Below are positions 45,459-53,888 of a DNA stretch of 64,000 bases, piece by piece. The stretch spans positions 124,001 to 188,000 of the forward strand of contig JAJZBX010000001.1 of assembly GCA_021846325.1 (NCBI GenBank), in the 5' to 3' direction. The stretch comes from Actinomycetes bacterium. Lineage in GTDB: Bacteria; Actinomycetota; Acidimicrobiia; Acidimicrobiales; RAAP-2. The notes beneath the pieces are model-generated. The model did not search any database. It was not told the DNA's origin and saw nothing but the letters and a program-made list of their open reading frames with translations. Each line of letters starts with the position of its first letter. Within the stretch, counting starts at the first letter, position 1. The translations under genes were made by a program, and so were the position numbers.

Positions 45459-45757
45459 GCCGGGAGATGCGCCAAGACGGCAAGTAAAAGTGGAATCAAT
45501 TCGACTGGCCGCGACTATCGCTACTGGAGAATCTGAATATCGCTCTGGGTCGCTCATCGAGCGACCCAGGGGTTGACTCTCCAGTCGGAAAAGGTGCAGG
45601 TCGGCCCACCGTTGGCAGCGCCGACGTATGGATCGCGAGACGCCACGAAGTGGCTGGTAGCACCGCCACACGAGACCTCGTAACGGCCGCCACTAGCGGC
45701 GAGAGCCTCGACGCTGAGGGCGCGGTGGACCCCACGGCAAGATAATCGGGAGGGCCT
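45459..45757. other. Intergenic stretch, no supported gene
   Basis: About 300 bp between convergent genes. A short GCTCATCGAGCGACC-type inverted motif near 45550-45570 might form a hairpin, but no terminator tract follows. No gene supported. Confidence 0.35.
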
Positions 45758-46435
45758 TTACAGGGGACCACCGTCGAAGAAATCAACCGAGGTGAAAGAG
45801 TCGACCGGATGACGTGACAGCGTCAGGGGTTGACGACTCGGGTGTCCGAGCGCGACGACGGCGGCGATCGCGAACGTCGCGGGGAGGTGAAACAGTTCCC
45901 GCAGTTGAGGTTCATTGCGCGTGGCGATGGTGGTCATGACGCCCGCGAGACCGTGCGCTCGCGCGGCCAGCAAGATGTTCCACACGAACGGGTAAATCGA
46001 TGCACCTCCGATGAAGTGGTACCGGTCGAGGTCTCGGTCCGTGGCTGCGAGGGCCGCGACGTCAGCACAAACAACCAGCAACGCCGGAACCCGGTCCAGG
46101 GATTCGGCGAATCCCGTGGGCTGCGATCGCGCGGTGGCCCGTTCGCGTTGGGCGAGCGCGTTCATGCGATCTGTTTCGTTGGCCAGTGGCGAAAACGGCA
46201 CGACCCCGGCGAGCAGGTGCGCCACGTAGTCGTGCCAGGCGTCGAGATACGCATCGCGCAGGCCACGTCTTGTCACGTGATTGTCTACGACGATGACGTG
46301 CCACGGCTGGCGATTACCTCCGGACGGCGCGAAACGAGCACTTTCCAAAATCGAGCGAAGGATGTCGTGGTCGACCGGTACGTCAGTGAAGTCGCGCACG
46401 GCACCAGTGGTTCGGACTGTCTCAATGAGATCCAC
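45758..46435 (-). CDS. Nitroreductase-family FMN protein
   Basis: A 225-residue nitroreductase: IETVRTTGAVRDFTDVPVD with the FMN-phosphate Arg pair, ILESARFAPSGGNRQPWHVIVV, GGASIYPFVWNILLAARAHGLAGVMTTIA, and LPATFAIAAVVALGHP. FMN- and NAD(P)H-dependent reductase; substrate not readable. Followed immediately by the ABC-2 exporter genes upstream on the same strand (15-bp gap), possibly one transcript. Confidence 0.92.
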   Translation of the reverse strand: MDLIETVRTTGAVRDFTDVPVDHDILRSILESARFAPSGGNRQPWHVIVVDNHVTRRGLRDAYLDAWHDYVAHLLAGVVPFSPLANETDRMNALAQRERATARSQPTGFAESLDRVPALLVVCADVAALAATDRDLDRYHFIGGASIYPFVWNILLAARAHGLAGVMTTIATRNEPQLRELFHLPATFAIAAVVALGHPSRQPLTLSRHPVDSFTSVDFFDGGPL

Positions 46436-46450
46436 AGCGAGACCCTAACC

Positions 46451-47233
46451 CTAGGCGTCGCGATGCACCAGGAGCAGTGCCCCGCTGGCCAATGTCACGA
46501 TGACGTACGTGGCGAGCACCGTGGTCGCGGGCCACGCGGCGAATAGTTGCGGTGGCGACGTGGTCGACATCATCGCGCGACCCAGCGCGGACGGCTCGTA
46601 GCGGGTTATCGAGTCCTGCCAGCTCTGGGGCAAGACGAAGACCACGATGGGAACGACGAGTAGCAACGACGTAAAAACGCTGATTGCTGCCGACTGGTGA
46701 CGAAGGATCAGCCCGATACCGAATCCAAACGCCCCGAGCAGGGCGAGGTACACGCCTCCGAGCAGCACCGAGCGCAGAACGGGCGCGCTGGCCATCGACG
46801 CGGTCGGTACAACGCCCGCGAAGATTCGCTGGCCGATGAGAAATGCCACCACCACGACGATTTCGGCGACAACGATGGTCGCGCTCAGCAAGACGATCAA
46901 CTTGGCCGCCGCGACCTGGATGCGCCGCGGCGTGGCCGCGAGCGTCGTGCGAATGGATCCCGTGGCGTATTCACTGGTGATGAAGAGGATGCCGATGACG
47001 CCGACGGCAAACTGGGCAAACAGGATGCCCCCGAGGCTCGTCGAAACCGGGTCAAAGGCGAGTTTGGCGAGCGGGTCCATTGTCTGCCAATGGCCTCTGA
47101 TCGCCGCTGCGATCAGCGCACCAATGCCAATCGTCAGGGCGAACGTCACCGCGTAGCCCGCTCCCGTAGAACGGACCGTGCGGAACTTGATCCACTCCGC
47201 CCTGACGACCGAGGCGAGGGTCACGCTAGGCAT
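46451..47233 (-). CDS. ABC-2 family transporter permease
   Basis: A 260-residue six-helix ABC-2 membrane protein: VTLASVVRAEWIKFRTVRSTGAGYAVTFALTIGIGALIAA opens with the conserved EW.K.RS-type motif, and YATGSIRTTLAATPRRIQVAAAKL is the usual cytoplasmic loop. Five further hydrophobic segments follow. Works with the downstream-coded ATPase as an exporter, substrate unknown. ATG 47233 overlaps the ATPase stop; the track start is 7 residues longer. Confidence 0.88.
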   Translation of the reverse strand: MPSVTLASVVRAEWIKFRTVRSTGAGYAVTFALTIGIGALIAAAIRGHWQTMDPLAKLAFDPVSTSLGGILFAQFAVGVIGILFITSEYATGSIRTTLAATPRRIQVAAAKLIVLLSATIVVAEIVVVVAFLIGQRIFAGVVPTASMASAPVLRSVLLGGVYLALLGAFGFGIGLILRHQSAAISVFTSLLLVVPIVVFVLPQSWQDSITRYEPSALGRAMMSTTSPPQLFAAWPATTVLATYVIVTLASGALLLVHRDA

Positions 47234-48146
47234 GTTGCGTGGCCTTCGCGGCACTCGAGTACTCGACGGCCCCGGCGGTGAGGTCCATGAAAACCTCTTC
47301 CAGTGACGCTCGCCGGGGCGTCAGCTCGACGAGCGCCACGCCAATGGCGAGCGCGACCGTGCCAACGACTTCGGCCTCAACGCCAGTGACGGTGATCGTC
47401 TCGTCGTTGCTGACCACAACCGTGGCGCCGCCGCGCTCAAGGGCCACGCGAAGTCGTTGGTTGTCCGCCGATCGCACGAGTACGGTGCCGCCGACCGACG
47501 CGGTCAACTGGTCAATCGAACCTTGCGTGATGAGGTGGCCCCGTCCAATCACGATGATCTGATCAGCGCTCACCGCCATCTCGCTCATTAGGTGCGAACT
47601 GACAAACACCGTTCGACCCTCGTGGGCGAGCGTGCGGAAGAATTCTCGGATCCATCGGATTCCTTCAGGATCTAGTCCGTTAACGGGCTCGTCGAAGAGC
47701 AGTACGGGAGGATCGCCGAGCAAGGCCGCGGCGATCCCGAGCCGCTGGGCCATTCCGAGCGAAAACCCGCTGATCCTCTTGTTGGCCACCGACGCGATGC
47801 CCGCGAATTCGAGGACCTCGTCGACGCGCCGCACGGCGATCCCGTTCGATACGGCGAGCGCGCGTAAGTGGTTACGCGCCGTTCGGCCGGGGTGGACGGC
47901 TCCGGCGTCGAGCAGTGCGCCGACCTCGTGCAGCGGCGACTTCAAGTCGCGGTAGGGCCGGCCATTGATGGTGGCGCGCCCCGCGGTGGGGGCGTCGAGA
48001 CCCATGATGATACGCATGGTTGTGGACTTGCCAGAGCCGTTGGGTCCAAGAAAGCCGGTCACGACGCCGGGGCGCACCTCGAAGTTGAGATCGTCGACGG
48101 CCACCGTATGCCCGTATCGCTTGGTGAGATGCGCAATGGAAATCAT
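47226..48146 (-). CDS. ABC transporter ATP-binding protein (DrrA/CcmA type)
   Basis: A 306-residue ATPase: Walker A GFLGPNGSGKSTTMRIIMGLDAPTAG, FSLGMAQRLGIAAALLGDP as the LSGGQ equivalent, LLFDEPVNGLDPEGIRWIREFFRTLAHEGRTVFVSSHLMSEM, and a C-terminal beta domain (VELTPRRASLEEVFMDLT) of the DrrA type. Forms an exporter with the coupled permease. ATG 48146 lies just after TTGGAGAAC; the track's start 48155 is a TTG. Confidence 0.92.
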   Translation of the reverse strand: MISIAHLTKRYGHTVAVDDLNFEVRPGVVTGFLGPNGSGKSTTMRIIMGLDAPTAGRATINGRPYRDLKSPLHEVGALLDAGAVHPGRTARNHLRALAVSNGIAVRRVDEVLEFAGIASVANKRISGFSLGMAQRLGIAAALLGDPPVLLFDEPVNGLDPEGIRWIREFFRTLAHEGRTVFVSSHLMSEMAVSADQIIVIGRGHLITQGSIDQLTASVGGTVLVRSADNQRLRVALERGGATVVVSNDETITVTGVEAEVVGTVALAIGVALVELTPRRASLEEVFMDLTAGAVEYSSAAKATQHA

Positions 48147-48203
48147 GTTCTCCAAGAATGTAGCGACCGTCGGCGGCGATCACGCCCGAGCGGCGAGGAA
48201 CCT

Positions 48204-48647
48204 CTAGCGCGTTGCGGCGTCGCCCGCGCAGTCGGCGCACAGTCCAGCGATGGCGACGTGGTGTCGGTCCAGGGTGAATCCGTAGGTCTTCATCAAGTCG
48301 CCGCTCAGCAAATCGAAGTGACGCGCCGGTATTTCGATAGTGGAGCCGCAGTTCGTGCACACTAAATGCCCGTGCACGGTGCCCGCGAGATGATAGACGG
48401 TCGCGCCGTGCCCAACGTGAGCGTGGACGACGAGTTGCAGTGTCTCAAATTCTTCGAGAATGCGGTAAACCGTCGAAGGACTCACCTCGGGCCGCAGGCG
48501 CTGGACCGCTCGGGTGATCTCGTCGGCGGTTGAGTGGTCAGACCGTTCGACCAGCACTGACGCGACCGCTCGCTTGGCGGCCGTGACGCGGTGTGCGGCG
48601 CCGCGCAGGGCAGAGATAATGTCGTTCAGGCGCGGTTCAACGTTCAT
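48204..48647 (-). CDS. Fur-family metalloregulator
   Basis: A 147-residue Fur-type repressor. HRVTAAKRAVASVLVERSDHSTADEI and VSPSTVYRILEEFETLQLV form the winged helix; HGHLVCTNCGSTIEIP and LCADCAGD provide the structural CxxC pairs. With the His ligands it resembles Zur/Fur rather than PerR; the metal cannot be decided. Divergent from msrA over 52 bp, so it could regulate msrA or the ABC genes. Confidence 0.9.
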   Translation of the reverse strand: MNVEPRLNDIISALRGAAHRVTAAKRAVASVLVERSDHSTADEITRAVQRLRPEVSPSTVYRILEEFETLQLVVHAHVGHGATVYHLAGTVHGHLVCTNCGSTIEIPARHFDLLSGDLMKTYGFTLDRHHVAIAGLCADCAGDAATR

Positions 48648-48699
48648 AACGCGAGAATAGGCCGTGTTCTGAGTGTTGAAATCCCCCTAATCTGCCATC

Positions 48700-49341
48700 A
48701 TGAAGTCGTCTACCGTAAGAGTCTCACCGCACGATGCGCTGCCGGGTCGTCCCGACGCCGTGGTGATTGACCGGCCGCATTTGGTGTTCGGGACGTCGTT
48801 GGTCGACCCCGTTGCGTCCGAGCGCCAAGTCGCGTATCTCGCCATGGGATGCTTCTGGGGGGCTGAACGGGTCTTCTACCGAATGCCCGGCGTCGTGTCC
48901 ACCGCAGTCGGATACCAGGGCGGCTATACGCCCAATCCCACCTACCGCGAGGTGTGCAGCGGCGCGACCGGACACGCCGAGACGGTCAAGGTCCTCTTCG
49001 ACGGCGAAGTGGTGACGTACGCCTCAATTATCCGGCACTTCTTCGAGCAGCACGATCCGACCCAGGGTGATCGACAGGGAGCCGACGTGGGCACCCAGTA
49101 TCGCAGTGCCATCTTTACGGTATCGGACGATCAACGCGCGACGGCCACCGCAATTGCGGAACGCTACGGCGCCGAGTTACGTGCGGCGGGCTTCGGACCG
49201 ATAACCACCGAGATTGTGTCGGCGGGCCCCTTCTACCTGGCCGAGGAGTATCACCAGCAGTACCTTGAGGCCAATCCCGGTGGCTACTGCGGGATCGGTG
49301 GCACTGGCGTCAGTTGTCCCGTGGGGTTGGTGCGCGGCTAA
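48700..49341 (+). CDS. msrA: Peptide methionine sulfoxide reductase A
   Basis: A 213-residue MsrA that reduces Met-S-sulfoxide. Catalytic [10 protein letters not shown] (Cys51), [54 protein letters not shown], and resolving Cys in [16 protein letters not shown] are complete. The stop overlaps the convergent nitronate monooxygenase. Divergent from Fur. Confidence 0.96.
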   Translation: MKSSTVRVSPHDALPGRPDAVVIDRPHLVFGTSLVDPVASERQVAYLAMGCFWGAERVFYRMPGVVSTAVGYQGGYTPNPTYREVCSGATGHAETVKVLFDGEVVTYASIIRHFFEQHDPTQGDRQGADVGTQYRSAIFTVSDDQRATATAIAERYGAELRAAGFGPITTEIVSAGPFYLAEEYHQQYLEANPGGYCGIGGTGVSCPVGLVRG

Positions 49342-50297
49342 TCGTCGAATCGAGCGATAACGGCTTGCGCTTGCGCGACGATCGAGGCTACGAGTTCCTC
49401 GGCGCCTAAAAGCGATGAGATGCCGCCCACCGACTGACCGGCGGGGTATCCTTCTTCGGCTGGATCGACGCCGATCGTCAATTCGTCGCCACCCAAGTGA
49501 AATGAACCGTCAGCCAGTGAGACGCCGAGCTGTTCGGGGAACGGTTTGAGTAGTTCCGGTTGCGCCTCGTATCGGTCAGTACGACTGTTACGCAAGACGC
49601 GCATCGTCTTGCCGGTGTACGCCTTGGTCACCACCGTGGAGTCCTCGGCACTTTCGACCAGGCGTTCCTTGAATCCCCGCACGGCGCGGGCTTCGGTCGT
49701 GGCAATGAATCGGGTACCGATCCAGACGCCCGAGGCGCCGAGCGCTAGGGCGGCGGCGAGGCCGCGCCCATCGAAAATTCCTCCGGCGGCGACGACGGGA
49801 ATGGCGTCGTCCATCGCGTCGACGATGAGTGGGACCAACGGCATCGTGGCCACCGCTCCGGTATGTCCGCCCGCCTCGGTCCCTTGAGCGACGACCACAT
49901 CGCAACCGGCGTCTCGGGCCCGACGTGCGTGATCGACTTTGCCGCAGAGTGAAATAACGAGGACGCCGTGGCGATGGCACGTCTCGATCACGTGATGCGG
50001 GATGCCGAGCCCGGCAACCAGGGTTGAGGCGCCACCCTCGATCAGAATGTTGACGTTGCGATCCAGGGAGTCGGGAAACGCGGTCAGCAGGTCTACCCCG
50101 AAGGGTTTTGGGGTAGCGGCCCGCACCGCCGCTATCTCGTCAACCAATTCCGAGCTCGTCATCGTTGAGGCGCCGAGGCAGCCGTAACCGCCCGCCCGTG
50201 AGACCGCCGCGGTGAGGGCGCTGTACGAAACACCACCCATCCCGGCGAGCATGATGGGCACCTCGATGCCGAGAAGCTCTGTCAATCGAGTCCTCAT
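49338..50297 (-). CDS. Nitronate monooxygenase / 2-nitropropane dioxygenase-like FMN enzyme
   Basis: A 319-residue TIM-barrel flavoprotein: [63 protein letters not shown] with the catalytic-His region, [29 protein letters not shown]. Oxidises alkyl nitronates or acts as an enoyl-type reductase related to FabK; the annotation as NMO is by family. The ATG is followed upstream by ~130 bp to the IS relic. Confidence 0.88.
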   Translation of the reverse strand: MRTRLTELLGIEVPIMLAGMGGVSYSALTAAVSRAGGYGCLGASTMTSSELVDEIAAVRAATPKPFGVDLLTAFPDSLDRNVNILIEGGASTLVAGLGIPHHVIETCHRHGVLVISLCGKVDHARRARDAGCDVVVAQGTEAGGHTGAVATMPLVPLIVDAMDDAIPVVAAGGIFDGRGLAAALALGASGVWIGTRFIATTEARAVRGFKERLVESAEDSTVVTKAYTGKTMRVLRNSRTDRYEAQPELLKPFPEQLGVSLADGSFHLGGDELTIGVDPAEEGYPAGQSVGGISSLLGAEELVASIVAQAQAVIARFDD

Positions 50298-50429
50298 GGT
50301 TCATCCATCATCGTGACCGAAACTAGCAAGAGTCTGTTCCGCGACGCGGAGCATCCTCCGTGAACTTCGTGAAGTCGGCGCGCGCTTGATGGAAGACGAG
50401 GGACTAAGAGGCTGTGTTCTAGTTGGCCA

Positions 50430-50870
50430 GTGCGCTTGAGCCGCAACCATCACCATCAAGTCGTGACCTATTCAAGTGATCTGACCGACGCCCAGTGGAA
50501 CGTGCTGGATCCTCGGCTGCTGGTTTCTTCAAACGAGGACCAAAGCACCAACGACCTTCGCTGCGTCGCGAACGCGATGCCCTACGTCTCGCACACGGGG
50601 TGTCAGTGGAGATACCGGCCCGAGTAGTACGGTCCGGGGACCAGCACCTGTTCCCAGTTTCGTCGGTGGTCGAGCAACGGAACGTGGACTCGGGTTCTCA
50701 CTGAACTGCACGCTTTGTCGCGTACGGCTCTTGGCCGCCAGGACCCGCCGCCTTCGATGGTCGTCGTCGACACCCACCTCGCACGCGATGCCTCGAACGG
50801 GGTGTCACCTTCCACAACCAGGGTGGCCCTGACGGTCGCACCAACAGGGCCACGCGCATTGTCCCGGAGA
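50430..50870 (+). pseudogene. Decayed IS5-family (DUF4096-type) transposase
   Basis: The first frame, 50430-50627, encodes SSDLTDAQWNVLDPRLL and the later HTGCQWRYRPE, the hallmark of IS5-group transposase N-termini. After a frame change, QFRRWSSNGTWTRVLTELHAL and GRQDPPPSMVVVDTHLAR continue the same protein in order (50650-50790). The DDE core is absent or frame-shifted and stops interrupt the frame. A relic, not an active element. Confidence 0.82.
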
Positions 50871-50945
50871 TCGGACGCTGAGCAAGCACCGCTGAGCCAC
50901 CTGGTTCAGCAGCTCAAGGCGAACCGGTGGGTCCCAATAGGACAC
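50871..50945. repeat. 75-bp dispersed repeat, copy 2 (IS-derived)
   Basis: Ungapped partner of 14640-14714 with about ten differences; opens TCGGACGCTGAGCAAGCACC. It lies directly behind the decayed transposase frame and continues it as EQAPLSHLVQQLKANRWVP. Confidence 0.75.
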
Positions 50946-51209
50946 GTTGATGCCACTGCCCGTGGGCCGGCGAGGAGCGGCGCTTGCCACGGGTCACTGC
51001 TCGGTAGGAGGCGGCGTCCAGTTGCTCGCCGTGACGCCAACGAACGCCGCGAGACGGACAATGCGGTTCGGCGTGAACTACGTCGGTACCAAACCGATGA
51101 CGTCACGCCGCCATCATCAGGAAAATTGCTGGCAGGTGCGAAGACCGTTGACGTGCGTCCTTTCGTGTTGAGACGATACGATAAATCGTGAGACGAGAAA
51201 GGGGAAGCG
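50946..51209. other. Remainder of IS relic and leader of DUF3040 gene
   Basis: No supported gene. AGAAAGGGGAAGCG at 51195-51208 is the ribosome-binding leader of the DUF3040 gene. Confidence 0.4.
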
Positions 51210-51596
51210 ATGCCGTTGTCTGATCACGAACAGCGCATTCTGGCTGAGCTAGAAGAGTCGCTTTCCAAGCAGGATCCCCGCTTTGCGAAGTCAGTTCGTG
51301 AAACGAACGTCTACGCGCACGGCGGGCGCCGAGTGCGGTGGGGGATCGTCGGCTTCGTTGCCGGACTCGTCATCCTCGTGCTGTTTTTCTCGCGGTCGAT
51401 TGCCATTGGCCTCGTCGGGGTGGCCCTAATGTTCGTCTCGGCCATCGTGATCGAAAGAAACGCTCGGCTGCTGGGACGGGCTTCGTGGCAGGACCTCACG
51501 AGGCGCGTTCACGCCGATGATGCACAGTCGGCCGTGGGACCTCGAACCCGGTCGATTCGCGACTGGTTGTCGCGTCAACGTCGCCGAGAAGAGTGA
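51210..51596 (+). CDS. DUF3040 membrane protein
   Basis: A 128-residue DUF3040 protein: MPLSDHEQRILAELEESLSKQDPRFAKSVR is the diagnostic N-terminus, followed by two helices (WGIVGFVAGLVILVLFF and IAIGLVGVALMFVSAIVI) and a cytoplasmic basic tail. In actinobacteria this gene commonly precedes mraZ, as here 1.8 kb upstream. Function unknown. Confidence 0.93.
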   Translation: MPLSDHEQRILAELEESLSKQDPRFAKSVRETNVYAHGGRRVRWGIVGFVAGLVILVLFFSRSIAIGLVGVALMFVSAIVIERNARLLGRASWQDLTRRVHADDAQSAVGPRTRSIRDWLSRQRRREE

Positions 51597-52017
51597 CCGG
51601 GGAGGGGGCGACTCGTCGGGTCGCCCCGGCTCTCGTGACGGCCGATGGTTCGAAGCGTTGCTTTCCGCCCACCGGCGTCGTTGGCCGATATCGCTTCGGG
51701 CGCCAGCGGTGGCGCTGGGGGTTGCGCGCCTCGCGACGAGACCTCGTGTTGATGGAGCCGTGTTGAAGCGCTGGTGGCCGAGAGGGATGTGGCGCTACTT
51801 CATCGCGCACCCGGGCGACCTGGTCCCGCTACTGGACGCCGCGTGGGCACTTCGTCGACGGGCGTGGTGGCGGCGTGCGCCATTCGTGCCGGTGCCTGAC
51901 CAGTTGTACTGGGACTTTCGCCTTGGCACGGTCGGCGGTTCACCACCGGGCGAGTTGACGCCCCTTGGCGTTGTCCAGGCCGCGCGATGGTCGCGGGCAC
52001 AACGTACGAGCAGATAG
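51517..52017 (+). CDS. Basic protein of unknown function between DUF3040 and HNH genes
   Basis: Up to 166 residues, Arg/Trp-rich: WPISLRAPAVALGVARLATRPRVDG, WRYFIAHPGDLVPLLDAAWALRRRAWWRRAP, and DQLYWDFRLGTVGG near the end. Codon use and position argue for a real gene, but the start is uncertain: the track ATG overlaps DUF3040 by 80 nt; TTG 51658 would give 119 residues. No family recognised. The next gene begins 9 bp after it. Confidence 0.6.
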   Translation: MMHSRPWDLEPGRFATGCRVNVAEKSDRGGGDSSGRPGSRDGRWFEALLSAHRRRWPISLRAPAVALGVARLATRPRVDGAVLKRWWPRGMWRYFIAHPGDLVPLLDAAWALRRRAWWRRAPFVPVPDQLYWDFRLGTVGGSPPGELTPLGVVQAARWSRAQRTSR

Positions 52018-52026
52018 GTTTTGGAA

Positions 52027-52533
52027 ATGGGTCGCGTCTTGCTGCTAAACGCAACCTTCGAACCGCTGCAACTGGTGAGCGAGCGACGCGCGGTTGTACT
52101 GGTTCTTGGTGGCAGAGCCGAACCCATCGCGACTGAAGAAGAACCGCTGGTTTTTCGTTCGGCGTCGCTAGCGGTGCCGATTCCCGCCATCGTTCGACTG
52201 CGCGACATGGTCAAGTTGCCGACAAAAGTGCGCACGCCCCCGCTAACGCGGCGAGCGCTCTTGGTGCGTGACAGCTACCGTTGCGCATACTGTCTCGAAC
52301 ACGCCGATACCGTCGATCACGTTGTTCCGAGAAGTCGAGGCGGTGAGCATAGTTGGACGAACGTCGTGGCGGCATGTCGACGCCACAACACCCTCAAGGG
52401 CGACCGACTCTTGGACGAGTTGGGTTGGCGCCTTCACTTCGAGCCGAGAATCCCCGAGGGGTTGTGGTGGCGATGGCGATACTTGCCCGATTCGCACCCA
52501 CTGTGGGATCCGTATCTGCCGCGCGCGTCGTGA
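52027..52533 (+). CDS. HNH endonuclease-domain protein
   Basis: A 168-residue HNH protein: N-terminal VLLLNATFEPLQLVSERRAVVLVLGGRAEPI is the conserved opening of this bacterial family, then RCAYCLEHADTVDHVVPRSRGGEHSWTNVVAACRRHNTLKGDRLLDELG carries the DH-x-N-x-H core. The usual second CxxC is CRRH here. The family's cellular role is unclear. ATG 52027 (or TTG 52021). Overlaps the next gene by four bases. Confidence 0.85.
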   Translation: MGRVLLLNATFEPLQLVSERRAVVLVLGGRAEPIATEEEPLVFRSASLAVPIPAIVRLRDMVKLPTKVRTPPLTRRALLVRDSYRCAYCLEHADTVDHVVPRSRGGEHSWTNVVAACRRHNTLKGDRLLDELGWRLHFEPRIPEGLWWRWRYLPDSHPLWDPYLPRAS

Positions 52534-53192
52534 ACGATGAAGTGGAGCAGCTCTACGACTACGACGAGTTGCGCCGTATCGATGAGCCCACGGTGTTCGT
52601 CGTCCACGTCCGACGAAGCGCCGTAGTCCTGGGTAGTCGACAGCTGACGTCGGTCCTAAAGTCGAACGGTCGCGAATTGGTGGGGGTGCGTCGACGCCGG
52701 GGTGGCGGTGGACTCGTTCTGCTCCAACCGGGTGATCTCTGGGTTGACTGGTGGATACCAGTACGCGATCCACGCTGGTCTCCCGATCTAGGCACCAGCT
52801 CGATTCGTGCCGGTCAATGGTGGTGTGACGCGTTGACCGAGGAAGGCGTCGGTGGTCTTAACGTGCACGGTGGTCACGTCGAAGCGGGCAGTGCCGCCGA
52901 CCTGGTCTGTTTCGCTGGTCGGGGACCCGGTGAGGTGTTTCGCGACGAGCGCAAGGTCGTCGGTATAACGCAGTGGCGCGTTCGCGAGGGGGCTTTCGTA
53001 TCAACGGTGCTGCCCGGTTCCCCATCGGGACCTTTGCTGGATTTACTCGACGCGCCACCGGTCGGTTTGCTGGCGGCGATGAATCACCACACAATCTCAA
53101 CGCTGGCCATTCAGGACGTTGAGGCCGTCGAAAGTCGCCTCGTGGCCGCTGGTGGCGCGTGGCGCCGCCGGGACCTGCTGCTGCTCAGCTGA
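52530..53192 (+). CDS. Lipoate-protein ligase-fold protein
   Basis: A 220-residue BPL/LplA/LipB-fold protein. VRRRRGGGGLVLLQPGDLWVDWWIP matches the RRxGGGxVxxxxxxL substrate loop of lipoate ligases, and ERKVVGITQWRVREGAFVSTVLP matches the Gly-Lys-(I/V)-xGxxQ.R core. It may attach lipoate or octanoate to E2/GcvH proteins, or be a paralogue with other cargo; no lipoyl-domain gene is adjacent. GTG 52530 overlaps the HNH stop; the track start 52353 is inside HNH. Confidence 0.8.
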   Translation: MNDEVEQLYDYDELRRIDEPTVFVVHVRRSAVVLGSRQLTSVLKSNGRELVGVRRRRGGGGLVLLQPGDLWVDWWIPVRDPRWSPDLGTSSIRAGQWWCDALTEEGVGGLNVHGGHVEAGSAADLVCFAGRGPGEVFRDERKVVGITQWRVREGAFVSTVLPGSPSGPLLDLLDAPPVGLLAAMNHHTISTLAIQDVEAVESRLVAAGGAWRRRDLLLLS

Positions 53193-53288
53193 CTCCACGA
53201 GACGGATCCTTCCCCGTCGGGTCGATAAGAGATCGTCTTACCCGGTAATCGCGACGCTCCAACGCCCCTCGACAACGATGGGCCACCG

Positions 53289-53358
53289 GTCGCCCAAAGT
53301 GGTGCAATACGGCGCAATGTGGTGTAATGTGTCGCAAAGTGGTGGGAAGTGGTGGCGA
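53289..53358 (+). promoter_or_regulatory. Seven tandem 10-bp repeats, probable MraZ operator
   Basis: Seven units with exact 10-bp period and consensus GTGGTGcaat start at 53289, 53299, 53309, 53319, 53329, 53339 and 53349; four carry an intact GTGGTG. MraZ binds closely spaced direct repeats containing TGGGN-like or GTGG cores upstream of its own gene, and these lie 19 bp before the mraZ start. The period of one helical turn suits the ring-shaped MraZ oligomer. The promoter -10 must overlap or adjoin the array. Confidence 0.75.
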
Positions 53359-53376
53359 ATAGGGAGGTGATCGAGG

Positions 53377-53796
53377 GTGTTCGGGTTCGTTGGTCAGTTC
53401 CAGCACTCGCTCGACGCTAAGGGACGCTTAATCCTGCCCGCACGCTTTCGTCCGGAGTTCGAGCGCGGTGGGCACCTGAGTCCGAATACCGAGGGATGTG
53501 TCGCGTTGTGGACGCCAGCGGAGTTCGCGCGTCAAACCGAAGAGAAGCTTGCTCAGAGCCGTCATGGTGGCGCACTGGACAGGCAACAGGTTCGGTTCTG
53601 GGCTGCCAATTCGTCCGACGTTGAATTTGATCGGCAGGGTCGGTTCGCTCTTCCGTCGGTCATCCGAGACTACGGGGGATTGAGCGACGACGTCTTAATC
53701 GTCGGGGCACTCGATCACGTCGAACTGTGGGATCCAGCGCTGTACGCGGCGGCCGTTGGTCCGGCGGAGCGCATGTTGAAAGAAGGCGCGCAGTGA
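53377..53796 (+). CDS. mraZ: Transcriptional regulator MraZ
   Basis: A 139-residue MraZ with two AbrB-like repeats: FVGQFQHSLDAKGRLILPARFRPEF and VEFDRQGRFALPSVIRDYGGL. It forms octameric or similar rings and represses the dcw operon by binding repeats at its promoter. GTG 53377 follows AGGGAGGTGATCGAG. First gene of the dcw cluster. Confidence 0.96.
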   Translation: MFGFVGQFQHSLDAKGRLILPARFRPEFERGGHLSPNTEGCVALWTPAEFARQTEEKLAQSRHGGALDRQQVRFWAANSSDVEFDRQGRFALPSVIRDYGGLSDDVLIVGALDHVELWDPALYAAAVGPAERMLKEGAQ

Positions 53797-53888
53797 GCGA
53801 CGCGCATCGTCACGGGGCGATGGTCCACGTCGCCGGTGGAGGGCGCGTCGGTGGGCGCTGTCGCTCAATCGCGAACGAAAGGCCGGTG

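Noticed and set aside
50715-51191. 158-residue ORF as an independent gene
   Set aside because: Its first part continues the IS5 transposase in the expected order and the rest has no pattern, so it is relic sequence.
53289-53358. Tandem repeat as a short CRISPR or VNTR
   Set aside because: The 10-bp period, GTGG cores and position right before mraZ fit an MraZ operator much better.
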